Origin: an uncultured Bacteroides sp.
Lineage (GTDB): Bacteria > Bacteroidota > Bacteroidia > Bacteroidales > Bacteroidaceae
DNA: 14,949 bases
Assembly: GCA_900556845.1 (NCBI GenBank)
Contig: USQO01000052.1
Location: 1-14,949, forward strand
Reading direction: 5' to 3'
Shown: positions 8,001 to 14,949 of the stretch, in pieces
How positions within the stretch are numbered: position 1 is the stretch's first letter
Layout: each line of letters opens with the position of its first letter
Position numbers and translations under genes: made by a program
Notes under the pieces: model-generated
Seen by the model: the letters and a program-made list of their open reading frames with translations, nothing else
Told to the model about the DNA's origin: nothing
The model's database searches: none

Positions 8001-10677
8001 TACTCAAATGCATCACCTTTTTTTCGAGCAACTTTTCACCACTGTATACCCGATAATAGCAATACACATCCTGCTCACTGCTTCCTATATAAAGAGTAGG
8101 CACGACATTTTCCTTCCACTCCGTTCCGTCCTGATAAAACCATTCGGATTCCTTAACCGGTGGAACACGGTCTTGCAGCGAGAAAAGTATAAAGTCTTCT
8201 TCCGCCTTGCTCTCTCTGCCCTGCTCATCGGCAACAGTAGCTACCAAGCGATACCTACCCGAAGGCATACGAAGCAAGTCAACCGGAACAAACGCCTCCG
8301 ACTGAGCTGTAACAGCTGACAAGACCTCCCGACCCATGTTTCCCTTTTCATCCAGCTCAAACACCTTGTAACGGACAGAAGCCTCAACTTGCTCTTCATT
8401 GAGATTCATGACAAGAAACTGAATCTTCTCCTGCTTTTCTTTTACAATCCGGGCCGTCAAACCATTTATCCGGATAATGAGCGAGCTTTCACCCACCGGC
8501 AAGTTCAGAAAACCGGTTTGTGTTTCCCCATTCTCTCCCGTTACTTCGGCTACGACCTTATATAAATAATAATTCCTCCATACATCGCCATTATCCGGAA
8601 ATGCAGTCAGAGGCGCTTCTATATGGAAGTGCCCGTCGGCATCGGTCTGCGTAGTGCCCGAAGCCAAGACTTCTCCCTCCTCGCTATTCCGTACCCAGAA
8701 GTTCAGCGAACGCAGTACCCGGTAATTCACCCGACAAAGACGTAAAGGAACACCCGTGAAATTGATAGCCTCAGCCTCTACAGTAACTGTATCACCTGGC
8801 AGATAACTGCGCGTATAGGGTAGAAAGTCGACCCGGAACGTAGGAAGTTTATACGCTTCCACTTGGAAAGAGCAACTTCCATCCTTCGTGGAAATACCGA
8901 ATCTTCCCGGCAACACCGACTCCGGTAAAACAAAGTCCACGCTAAACGCTCCGAATTCGTCTGTCCTTACCTGCTTTTTCTGTAACGAGCGACCGTTGGC
9001 ATCCCTCAGCTCCAATTCTCTTTCCACATTTTCGGCCACCTGTGTTTTATCTCCATATTGCCTGTACACACGTCCGGTAAGCCGAACCATCTGGCCGGGC
9101 CGATACAATCCACGGTCGGTAAAAAGCGCCGTACGCAACTGCTCAGCATTTTCACCACTCCGAGGGGTCCACCAAGGTGTATAAGCCGTTAGAGGCTCCA
9201 TTCCCTTGTCTGTATCCGTACAGAAACGCACAAAATACCCCTTCAAGTCTTCCCGCTTTACCTGCAGCTGTCCGTTCTCGTCGGCCTTCAAGGTTTTATA
9301 CAAACGGAATCCGGATGTATCCCTGCTATACAGCTCCATCCAGCCATTGGGAACCGGATGTCCCGACTTACTGTCGGTAATGATAAAATCACTGGCAGCC
9401 TGCGTAACAGCCAGTCCCATCAGTGCCGACAGATGCATGACCTTATAAGAAGCAGCCGCACGATAACCATCCGGCAACAATTCTACCAGATACGTTCCGG
9501 CCTGCGGAAGCTGCACACGCACCGTTGTATCCTTGGACTGATAGTCCGTTGGAACCTGCAAACCGAAATGCTGTTGATAAAGCTGCTTACCCTTATTTTT
9601 CAAAAGCTCTTTTTCCGGCTTATGAGTATGCCAGAAATCAGAAGACTCTCCCTTCAACCTGTATATCGTACAGGTAAATCCCTTGACATTCCGATGCACT
9701 ACACGTACGGCAGCCTCATCACCGGGATAACTATAACCAAAATTCACAGACAACTCGGGTGCTTTAATCTGTGCTATCATACTCTTCAGTCCGTCCGAAA
9801 ACGGAGTATCCGGATAGCGCTGCAATCCCTCTTGGGCCAGTGCAAGCTGTTTCACACGGTCTGTATTCTCATAGCACATAGCCAGTTGCCTGTAAGCTTC
9901 CGCACAAACCTCAGTACCTTCGTACTCCTTAATCCATGCATTCAAACAAGCAATAGCAGAATCCTGCTGTTCGGGATAATAAGAAGACAATGCATATGCA
10001 TTCAGTCGGTAAGGCAACATTTCAAGACGAGTAAACAAGTCCGCCGACGGATTGTCTGCAGCATATGCCGAAATCAGACCGGTATACATAGCCAGCACCT
10101 CTTGTCTGACTTCCGCATTTCTACGCATATTCACATCAGCCAGCAGCGAACGGATAGCCTGATGTACCAGCAAGTCATACAAGTTGTCTTTGCCATAACG
10201 CTGGCTCCATTTCCCGCTTTCCGTCATCGGCTTGTACGCTTCAGAACTCACTTTCAAAAGCGACTCCCGTTCTTTCAGAGATGCCTTAAAATATTGCAAG
10301 GCCACCGTTACGTCAGCCGGAGATTTTTGCAGGGCATAGCTGCCGCACAAGCTGGCCAGCACAGCCTTGTCAACTGCGTTTGTTTCGTTTTTCTCCCATT
10401 CCCTGAGCCGGCTTATTTCAATTTCCGCACTGTCCGGCGACAAAGCCGTCTTCCACTCGGCACGAAACAGAAAAGCCTTCATCAGCTGGGGCGTATTCTT
10501 TTCGGCCGTTGCTTTTTCCACCAGCCTGTTTGCAACTGCTATTACCGATTGCGGCAAATCTTTTTTTTGCAACTCTTCGGCTTCTTTCCACAAGTCATCG
10601 TACTGCTGCGCATGTACAGGCGCAACCATAAACATAACAATGAACCACACCCAATACTTTACAATCATCTTTTTCAT
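5059..10677 (-). CDS. Alpha-2-macroglobulin family protein without thioester
   Basis: A 1872-residue exported protein of the bacterial alpha-2-macroglobulin (A2M) family, whose members are thought to trap proteases in the periplasm or at the cell surface. A signal peptide with a VHA|QQ site ends at residue 23; unlike many A2Ms there is no lipobox cysteine. Residues 25-300 are helical and TPR-like. Macroglobulin domains follow, with the MG2 hallmark FTDRGLYRPGQMVRLTG at 519-535. A variable, Gly/Ala/Ser/Glu-rich bait-like stretch lies at about 1046-1116. The A2M core signature FAETAFFYPALRTD (1120-1133) and PERLTEW (1145-1151) come next, then a helical toroid from about 1327 to 1640 (QLADGSWGWYKG near 1438-1449) and a C-terminal beta domain. 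The segment that normally holds C-x-E-Q reads EDALSW (1341-1346), so no thioester can form. It stands alone, with no penicillin-binding-protein (pbpC-type) partner beside it. Family membership is firm; the biological role is not. Confidence 0.92.
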   Translation of the reverse strand: MKKMIVKYWVWFIVMFMVAPVHAQQYDDLWKEAEELQKKDLPQSVIAVANRLVEKATAEKNTPQLMKAFLFRAEWKTALSPDSAEIEISRLREWEKNETNAVDKAVLASLCGSYALQKSPADVTVALQYFKASLKERESLLKVSSEAYKPMTESGKWSQRYGKDNLYDLLVHQAIRSLLADVNMRRNAEVRQEVLAMYTGLISAYAADNPSADLFTRLEMLPYRLNAYALSSYYPEQQDSAIACLNAWIKEYEGTEVCAEAYRQLAMCYENTDRVKQLALAQEGLQRYPDTPFSDGLKSMIAQIKAPELSVNFGYSYPGDEAAVRVVHRNVKGFTCTIYRLKGESSDFWHTHKPEKELLKNKGKQLYQQHFGLQVPTDYQSKDTTVRVQLPQAGTYLVELLPDGYRAAASYKVMHLSALMGLAVTQAASDFIITDSKSGHPVPNGWMELYSRDTSGFRLYKTLKADENGQLQVKREDLKGYFVRFCTDTDKGMEPLTAYTPWWTPRSGENAEQLRTALFTDRGLYRPGQMVRLTGRVYRQYGDKTQVAENVERELELRDANGRSLQKKQVRTDEFGAFSVDFVLPESVLPGRFGISTKDGSCSFQVEAYKLPTFRVDFLPYTRSYLPGDTVTVEAEAINFTGVPLRLCRVNYRVLRSLNFWVRNSEEGEVLASGTTQTDADGHFHIEAPLTAFPDNGDVWRNYYLYKVVAEVTGENGETQTGFLNLPVGESSLIIRINGLTARIVKEKQEKIQFLVMNLNEEQVEASVRYKVFELDEKGNMGREVLSAVTAQSEAFVPVDLLRMPSGRYRLVATVADEQGRESKAEEDFILFSLQDRVPPVKESEWFYQDGTEWKENVVPTLYIGSSEQDVYCYYRVYSGEKLLEKKVMHLSNEIRKIAFPYKEAYGKGISVVYAFVKNGVTYGRTATIVCPQPDKRLVLKWESFRDELTPGSKEEWKLRVSSPDGAKADASLLATLYDASLDQLYPYQWQFRLYFSRQLPWISYNSYFGNSYTSLYVQFPSLPSYQGVNAWSEMQDRLYVPALLGRRGWYGGGIMARANTMMKSAVASAPLAESKVLDSVEESGTVTEVVFQEEVVSDLAGNPENALPASGSPSLRSNFAETAFFYPALRTDSNGVAVLSFTVPERLTEWKLMAMAHTKDMDYGLLTDKAVSRKELMIRPNLPRFIRKGDKVSIPAVIQNLSMNVLKGKATLELTDAVSGKSVCRKSVSFTVDDGANQTVNFSFVVPDTYDLLVCKVMAVTDVLSDGEQHYLPVLSDREWVTETVPVQVEPNRTQQVDMRTLFNGQSNSAGHKRVTVELTANPEWYVLQALPVLGEPLQEDALSWGTALYANALAVKIVQDNPQLKQVLDSWLQHPDELKSPLEKNEELKTLLLQETPWLMEGQHESERRKQLAMLADVNTMQYRLQLALRKLREQQLADGSWGWYKGMTGSRYITTQLAVGMARLKAMGVSLVSLEIEPLYQQALRYLSKEVHLDYERLLELRAKGQHDLKLWNEQILNYLYIGSLDKAAMQLLDKSVQNELVKALLEHPAACSIAEKAVIAQILHACGQQAEAAVWLQSVKEYLVSTPAMGSYFDTPKAAYTWRSYRIPTHVAAMEAIRIIQPDEQLLNAMKRWLLKQKQVQCWESPIASADAVFAFISTGTAFTDTAAQLDMTWGNEKLKVSSAATGTYSGYVKRSYPVKGASASTLAIKNSGEKMGWGAVYVQYSEKSEKLVARDTEGLSVVRELLSDNRVVDGTSLHVGDKITVRLTIRADRDMDFVQVTDRRPSCMEPGGTLSGYVSRKGTGYYQVHKDASSEFFIDKLTKGVHVIEYTVYIDRKGTYQQCTASVQSAYAPEWIARTNGETLTVE

Positions 10678-10717
10678 ATCCAGAGCGTTTGGTTATATTC
10701 TGTAAAGTAGCAAGATA

Positions 10718-10725
10718 CAAAGTTC
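10718..10725 (-). promoter_or_regulatory. Possible degenerate -7 box of the macroglobulin gene
   Basis: Minus-strand GAACTTTG differs from TAnnTTTG only at its first base and lies 40 nt before the start codon at 10677. A T-rich stretch about 18 nt upstream could serve as a poor -33. The 126-nt gap 10678-10803 shows no convincing terminator for the barrel gene, so read-through from upstream is also possible. Confidence 0.3.
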
Positions 10726-10741
10726 ACTGCATATTTGCCAG

Positions 10742-10758
10742 TTAAAAGTATTAAAAGT
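10742..10758. repeat. Short direct repeat TTAAAAGT x2
   Basis: TTAAAAGT occurs at 10742-10749 and again at 10751-10758, a 9-nt period, upstream of the possible macroglobulin promoter. It may be a protein-binding site or chance in AT-rich DNA. Beyond this and the degenerate -7 box, I see nothing in the 10678-10803 gap. Confidence 0.3.
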
Positions 10759-10803
10759 GTTATGTTTCTTATCTTAAGCTCAATACATTTATCAGAAATA
10801 GTC

Positions 10804-13074
10804 CTATTCAGCTTTCAAGATAGCACTGTTAATATTCATATTCACATTCTTCCAGTCGCGTGAAGTCTTCTTTCCGAAATCAAACGTATAGGAAACTTTC
10901 ACGTAGCCCGTTTGCTGGAATGTCTTACTGGTCACAACATTTTTATATGTGTAAATATCCTGACTTGTTATATACTTATACTTACTTTGTTTTGTGAAAG
11001 GATTTTCCACTCCTCCTTCAATGCGCCAGCCATTACGGTTCCAACTTGCCGTCAAGCCATATTTGGCAGGTTCGTAAATATGAATGAGTTCGGCATCCAT
11101 ATTCTGCTTTTCTGTAGCTCCAAACAAGCTGAATGAAAAGTCCTTCCAATAATAGTCCACTTGAGCTTTCCCTGAAATACTATTTATGCGTTCGGACGCT
11201 CCATCATAGACATCCAAATACATCCAATTGCCATCCAGTTTCAACCGCAAATTATCTGTAGCTTTCCACGAAACCGACAACATTGCCATAACCATATGAA
11301 CATTAGGATCGCTAATAAATGTTTTAACCAACTTATCCCCTTCCACATAATAGCCCTGGGTAGTTGTGTTTTGGGCAAAATTATAGGCTACTCCACCTTG
11401 CAGATTGATTTTCTTGATTTGTGCACCATACATTGCCGAAAGCATATACAATTTTGATGTTTTCAAATCGGGATTTCCCCTTCTAATCTGAAATGAATCG
11501 ATTTTTTGTTCTGCATTGTTCAAATGACTGATGCTGGGACAATTATTCCCAATGTTTGCCATAATTTGAAGTTGTTGGGTTTGAGATAACCGACTTACAA
11601 GACGTAAACGCAGACGGGGTGAAAAACGACTGATGTGTTTATTGCCGTGTAATTTGTACTGCAAGGACGAAATGCCCGGTGCTACCCTCAATGAATGGTT
11701 CTTTCCCAACTGTCGGCTGTACTCCATATAAAGCTGTGACTCACCTTTCCACAAATGCTGCCATGAATTGGTACTTCCTGAATAGGTGGAAGAACTGATG
11801 TCGTGATAATGGTACAGCTTTACGGTCAATGCATCCTTCTTGCTGAAATTTATTCCATAATTTATGTTTGCCATAAAACTATACAACCCCTCCTTTGTTT
11901 GGGTTTGGGCAAGATAGTCCTCTTCCTGATATCGGTAATCATAGTCATTGTCTGCATAACTTCCGGTCAGATAAGATTCCAGATATTGCTTATCATTCAA
12001 TTGGAAATGTCCATAAAAATCAATACTCGGCATTATTCCAAGCTGGGATGTGAGTTTATCTGCCGTTTGTTTCAGATTGCCCTTGCTATACACTACCTCA
12101 TTGCGGCTGAAATTATCCGGAGCATCACTCCGAACCAAAGATATCTTGCCTTGTAAGGTGCGTTTATCATTACTATTCACAATGTTCAGCTGTGTATATT
12201 GGCTGTTCTTCTTTATCTTACCTTCCAAAGTGGATGCCGTACGGTCTACCATTTCACTAGCCAAGGCAAAACGCTCGTGGGTGTCATCTCTCAGACCACT
12301 ATATTCCTGCATCGTATGACCTGCAAACAGTGTATAATTGGTATTCTTGTGAGATAATTTAGCTACTACATTATAGTCACCGTCCAAATAACCGATGGTT
12401 TGCTTGGCATCCAATGCCACATAGCCACCCGTCCTGCGTTTTCTGGTTATATAGTTGATTGCCGCTACATCATCTGCATACTTTCCTGTTGGCGAATCAA
12501 AATATTCCACTTTTTCTATATCCCTAGGACGAAGATTCTGTACTTCACGATAATCCACTTTCCGCCCATCAATGTAAAGTGTAACCTCCCCACCGAAGGT
12601 TTTTACTTTTCCTCCCATACGGTCAACTTCAATCCCCGGTATCATCAAATTGTAAAGCAAGTCATAACCCGTACCGGCATGCTTTACCTGCTGCTTGTCC
12701 GGAATAATGAGTACCTTGTCCTGCTGGCGGATGAATGCTCTCCCTTTTACTTCTACTTCACCCAAAAAAACATTATCCGTTTCCAATACAATATTAAAAG
12801 AGGTATTTTGTTCCCCAATATTCATACAATAAGGATGATATCCCACAGAGCTGACATACAATATTTTGGCTTTAGGAGAAGACTCTATCTGAAATACTCC
12901 CAAACTGTCAGTGGTTGTTCCTTGTACAAAAACAGAATCGTTTGTCAATAAGCGGACTGTGGCATACGGCACCCCCCTATGCTCTGCATCCCATACATTT
13001 CCGGTTAGTTTCTGAGCATGCGCCATCAGATTTACAGCCACAAGCAATAAAAATAAGCAAAATTTTTTTTTCAT
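10804..13074 (-). CDS. Outer-membrane beta-barrel protein (TonB-receptor-like)
   Basis: A 756-residue outer-membrane protein of the Bacteroidetes family with a carboxypeptidase-regulatory-like N-domain, a plug-like domain and a large barrel. The signal peptide ends AHA|QK at residue 20. Residues 22-97 form the CarboxypepD_reg-like beta sandwich (LTGNVWDAEHRGVPYATV, then SSVGYHPY). Residues 100-212 resemble a TonB-receptor plug (GEVTLYIDGRKVDY at 162-175, IEKVEYFDSPTGKYADD at 186-202). From about 215 to the end, alternating aromatic strands suggest the barrel (OMP_b-brl_3 type). I see no clear TonB box, and no SusD partner is adjacent, so this is not a classical SusCD glycan importer. The substrate cannot be read from sequence. 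The gene lies 88 nt downstream of the TPR/HTH regulator in the same direction, with its own -7 box and an upstream repeat array between them. Confidence 0.87.
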   Translation of the reverse strand: MKKKFCLFLLLVAVNLMAHAQKLTGNVWDAEHRGVPYATVRLLTNDSVFVQGTTTDSLGVFQIESSPKAKILYVSSVGYHPYCMNIGEQNTSFNIVLETDNVFLGEVEVKGRAFIRQQDKVLIIPDKQQVKHAGTGYDLLYNLMIPGIEVDRMGGKVKTFGGEVTLYIDGRKVDYREVQNLRPRDIEKVEYFDSPTGKYADDVAAINYITRKRRTGGYVALDAKQTIGYLDGDYNVVAKLSHKNTNYTLFAGHTMQEYSGLRDDTHERFALASEMVDRTASTLEGKIKKNSQYTQLNIVNSNDKRTLQGKISLVRSDAPDNFSRNEVVYSKGNLKQTADKLTSQLGIMPSIDFYGHFQLNDKQYLESYLTGSYADNDYDYRYQEEDYLAQTQTKEGLYSFMANINYGINFSKKDALTVKLYHYHDISSSTYSGSTNSWQHLWKGESQLYMEYSRQLGKNHSLRVAPGISSLQYKLHGNKHISRFSPRLRLRLVSRLSQTQQLQIMANIGNNCPSISHLNNAEQKIDSFQIRRGNPDLKTSKLYMLSAMYGAQIKKINLQGGVAYNFAQNTTTQGYYVEGDKLVKTFISDPNVHMVMAMLSVSWKATDNLRLKLDGNWMYLDVYDGASERINSISGKAQVDYYWKDFSFSLFGATEKQNMDAELIHIYEPAKYGLTASWNRNGWRIEGGVENPFTKQSKYKYITSQDIYTYKNVVTSKTFQQTGYVKVSYTFDFGKKTSRDWKNVNMNINSAILKAE

Positions 13075-13092
13075 AGTTTATTTTTTTTGCCG

Positions 13093-13100
13093 CAAATATA
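13093..13100 (-). promoter_or_regulatory. -7 box of the barrel gene, no -33 consensus
   Basis: Minus-strand TATATTTG matches TAnnTTTG and ends 18 nt before the barrel ATG at 13074, so the predicted leader is very short. The -33 position, 19 nt upstream, holds TTAGGGA instead of TTTG. Loss of -33 with a good -7 is what one expects from an activator-dependent promoter. Confidence 0.6.
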
Positions 13101-13119
13101 TGAAGACACAATCAAGCAG

Positions 13120-13158
13120 TCCCTAAAAATGAATTGACAAAAAATTGACTTTCCCTAA
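13120..13158. repeat. Nested direct repeats, candidate operator
   Basis: On the + strand the order is TCCCTAA (13120-13126), AATTGAC (13132-13138), AATTGAC (13143-13149) and TCCCTAA (13152-13158). The inner copies are spaced 11 nt start to start and the outer copies 32 nt, about one and three helical turns. The array fills most of the non-coding gap between the regulator and barrel genes, and its barrel-proximal unit sits exactly at the -33 position of the barrel promoter. I read it as a candidate regulator-binding site; that role is inference. Confidence 0.5.
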
Positions 13159-13162
13159 TAGC

Positions 13163-14887
13163 TTATAAATCAAGGACTATTTGACTAATATCTCCTTCCT
13201 TTGCATCTTTACCATATATCTTGGCATAAAGGCGTACACGTGCTTTGGTAATAGCAGAAGGAGTACGGTTTAACAAAGTTGCTATATCCTTATTAGGAAG
13301 TGAAATTTTTATCAAGTAACAAATGCGCAATTCTTGCTGTGAAAGCCTTGGATACAAGTTGTAAAGTTTAATAGTGAAAAAAGGATAAGTCACATCTATG
13401 GCTTCCTGTAATTCTTTCCAATCTTCATCTGATATTTTTACATCCGGTTTATGAAAACGCATATATACATCCGACTGATGAAAAGTAGCTTCCAACAATT
13501 CGCGCCTACTACGCGTAGCTATATTTTGACGGTTAGCCTGTTCCAACGCTGCTTTTTGTGAAAGTAGAAATTGTTTGTTAAGAATATCATTATTAATCTC
13601 TGTCTCCTGTAATTTTTGTGTCAACACAGCCAGCTTTTGATTATTCTCCTCTATATAGGAAAGACTGCGAATATATTGTTCTTCTTTTATGAAACGCAAC
13701 TGTCTTTCCCGTTCAATATTTTCCCTTATTCTACATATAATATACAAAGCGATAAACAAAACCATAACTACAAGTAGAACTGATAGGAATAATAACTGAC
13801 GGTAGTTAGCATTCTTCACCGCCAACTCAAGATTTTGAGCTTCTGTGTGCTGATAATTATACAAGGATTGAACCCGCCTGGTTGCCTCCGTTAATGTAGT
13901 GTGGTCTATAGAGTCATATAGTTCATGCGTTTTTTTCAAATAATTATAGGCTTGATGATAATTCTTTTTATCAGCTTCCAATTCTGAAAGAAACCTTAAA
14001 GCTGAACTATGTTTGTAAATATTGCCAATTTTTATAGCCTCATGGAAGTAGTATCGAGCAGAGTCTAATTTGCCTTCATCACGATAAACCAGTCCCAAAT
14101 GCAAGATCACATTGGAGAACATTCTTTTACTATTAGCTTGTAATAGCATCATTTTAGCTGTATCTTTTTGTCCAATACGATAAAAAAGACATCCCATTTC
14201 ACCCATTATAAGATGAGTGACTTTTTCATCGCCACAATTCAAAGCTAAGTGATAAGCCTCCTTATAATAATGCTTAGCCATATCTCTTTGCTTTAAAGCA
14301 TTATATATATGCGCAATATTCCGATATGCAAGTGAAATTCGTTTGATATCATAATGCTGTTTGTAATATACCAATGCCATCTTCTGAGCCTCCAATGCTT
14401 CTTCATATAAGTTCTGATATAGATACAGCGTAGCCATCTGACCACAAGTCATTCCCAACAGCGTATAGTTATCACTACCCTCTCCGGTATCCAGTGCCTG
14501 TTGATACGCCTTCAATGCACGAGGTGCATCTTTCATATCGCGATAGGTGCTTCCCAAATAAAAATAAGCTTCCATCAACTTGTCGCGATTGGGATGCTTT
14601 TCGTAATAGTTGACGATAGTTCGTATCAACGAATCAGAAGTATGTACCTGATAAAGCTTGTCTGCTGCTTTGATAGAGAGCAGAGCGTAATACATCCGCA
14701 CTTCTTCCGTTTCGCCTGCCAGTATACTATCGGGCAATGACAAAAGGTAAAACCGCGCACTATCCGGATAGCTGTTCATGCAGGCAATCGCCTGCCGCAT
14801 GGCTGCCGGATAAACCACCTTTTCCTTACACGAGGACAAAAAAGAAAGTATTGCTATACAGATACAAATACAATAATTTTTCAACAT
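13163..14887 (-). CDS. Membrane TPR sensor-regulator with C-terminal HTH
   Basis: A 574-residue predicted membrane-bound transcriptional regulator. The N-terminus is hydrophobic and ends in a lipobox-like LSSC (C20), so the mature protein may be a lipoprotein facing the periplasm. Residues about 35-325 are TPR-like helical pairs, clearest at 104-137, 143-176, 185-218 and 258-290. One transmembrane helix spans about 365-386, followed by a charged coiled coil (386-455). The C-terminal block contains LSQQELRICYLIKISLPNK (515-533) and DIATLLNRTPSAITKARVR (534-552), which reads as a LuxR/sigma-region-4-like helix-turn-helix. The inferred topology is a periplasmic sensor with a cytoplasmic DNA-binding domain. 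It precedes the barrel gene by 88 nt. Sampled 60-nt lines are about 28-30% GC, against 53% in a sampled line of the macroglobulin gene. Only 15 genomic bases precede its ATG, so its promoter is missing. Confidence 0.82.
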   Translation of the reverse strand: MLKNYCICICIAILSFLSSCKEKVVYPAAMRQAIACMNSYPDSARFYLLSLPDSILAGETEEVRMYYALLSIKAADKLYQVHTSDSLIRTIVNYYEKHPNRDKLMEAYFYLGSTYRDMKDAPRALKAYQQALDTGEGSDNYTLLGMTCGQMATLYLYQNLYEEALEAQKMALVYYKQHYDIKRISLAYRNIAHIYNALKQRDMAKHYYKEAYHLALNCGDEKVTHLIMGEMGCLFYRIGQKDTAKMMLLQANSKRMFSNVILHLGLVYRDEGKLDSARYYFHEAIKIGNIYKHSSALRFLSELEADKKNYHQAYNYLKKTHELYDSIDHTTLTEATRRVQSLYNYQHTEAQNLELAVKNANYRQLLFLSVLLVVMVLFIALYIICRIRENIERERQLRFIKEEQYIRSLSYIEENNQKLAVLTQKLQETEINNDILNKQFLLSQKAALEQANRQNIATRSRRELLEATFHQSDVYMRFHKPDVKISDEDWKELQEAIDVTYPFFTIKLYNLYPRLSQQELRICYLIKISLPNKDIATLLNRTPSAITKARVRLYAKIYGKDAKEGDISQIVLDL

Positions 14888-14902
14888 ATATTTCTATTAG
14901 AG

Positions 14903-14949
14903 CTGTCTCTTATACACATCTCCGAGCCCACGAGACCGGAGCCTATCTC
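14903..14949 (+). other. Illumina Nextera adapter (non-genomic contig end)
   Basis: The 19-nt mosaic-end sequence CTGTCTCTTATACACATCT (14903-14921) is followed by CCGAGCCCACGAGAC (14922-14936), the Nextera read-through adapter. Next come an 8-nt block CGGAGCCT (14937-14944), where the i7 index sits, and ATCTC (14945-14949), the start of P7. The last genomic base is therefore 14902 or earlier. From memory, the index matches the Illumina N720 sample-sheet sequence. Confidence 0.98.

Noticed and set aside
9358..10710. Long + strand open frame (450 codons) opposite the 5' part of the macroglobulin gene
   Set aside because: It lies almost wholly antisense to a protein with clear family signatures. 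Its translation is Ile/Leu/Arg/His-rich with no recognisable domain, as expected of a shadow frame.
10804..13074. SusC-type TonB-dependent glycan receptor
   Set aside because: The length (756 residues) is short for SusC, no TonB box is evident, and no SusD gene follows; the barrel-protein family with a plug-like domain fits better.
14903..14921. Tn5-like 19-bp mosaic end suggesting a transposon boundary
   Set aside because: The following bases are Nextera adapter, index and P7 rather than transposon sequence, so this is library-preparation DNA.

Overview
The window is a contig end from a member of the Bacteroidales, most likely Bacteroides or Phocaeicola. The evidence is the TAnnTTTG-type -7 boxes (three exact matches, one paired with a TTTG -33 element), the lack of Shine-Dalgarno sites, a DUF1573 lipid-free exported protein, a Bacteroidetes-type outer-membrane barrel with a carboxypeptidase-regulatory N-domain, and a TPR/membrane/HTH regulator. 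No rRNA, tRNA, CRISPR array, insertion sequence or phage gene is visible. The last 47 bases (14903-14949) are not genomic: they are an Illumina Nextera read-through adapter with its i7 index and the start of P7.

Layout. Positions 1-2639 (+ strand) hold housekeeping metabolism: cmk (cytidylate kinase) overlapping ispH (last step of the MEP isoprenoid pathway), then pfkA (ATP-type 6-phosphofructokinase) behind its own promoter. A strong hairpin at 2657-2710 separates pfkA from the convergent minus-strand block and looks bidirectional. Positions 2725-4921 (- strand) are a two-gene operon: a DUF1573 exported protein followed 13 nt later by meaB, the GTPase chaperone of B12-dependent methylmalonyl-CoA mutase. 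Its promoter at 4951-4981 is the best in the window. Positions 5059-10677 (- strand) are one 1872-residue alpha-2-macroglobulin-family protein in which the usual thioester site is replaced by Asp-Ala-Leu-Ser. Positions 10804-13074 (- strand) encode an outer-membrane beta-barrel protein, and 13163-14887 (- strand) a TPR protein with one transmembrane segment and a C-terminal helix-turn-helix.

How the genes may work together. The first three genes and meaB are core metabolism (CDP/dCDP, isoprenoids, glycolysis, succinate to propionate). The rest is cell envelope. The most system-like unit is the regulator/barrel pair. The 88-nt gap between them holds a promoter with a good -7 box but no -33 consensus. 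Instead, nested direct repeats (TCCCTAA, AATTGAC, AATTGAC, TCCCTAA on the + strand) begin exactly at the -33 position. I infer that the membrane-bound regulator may act there to switch on the barrel gene; nothing in the window proves it. I see no clearly new multi-gene system. The regulator/operator/barrel arrangement and the thioester-less macroglobulin are the parts most worth following.
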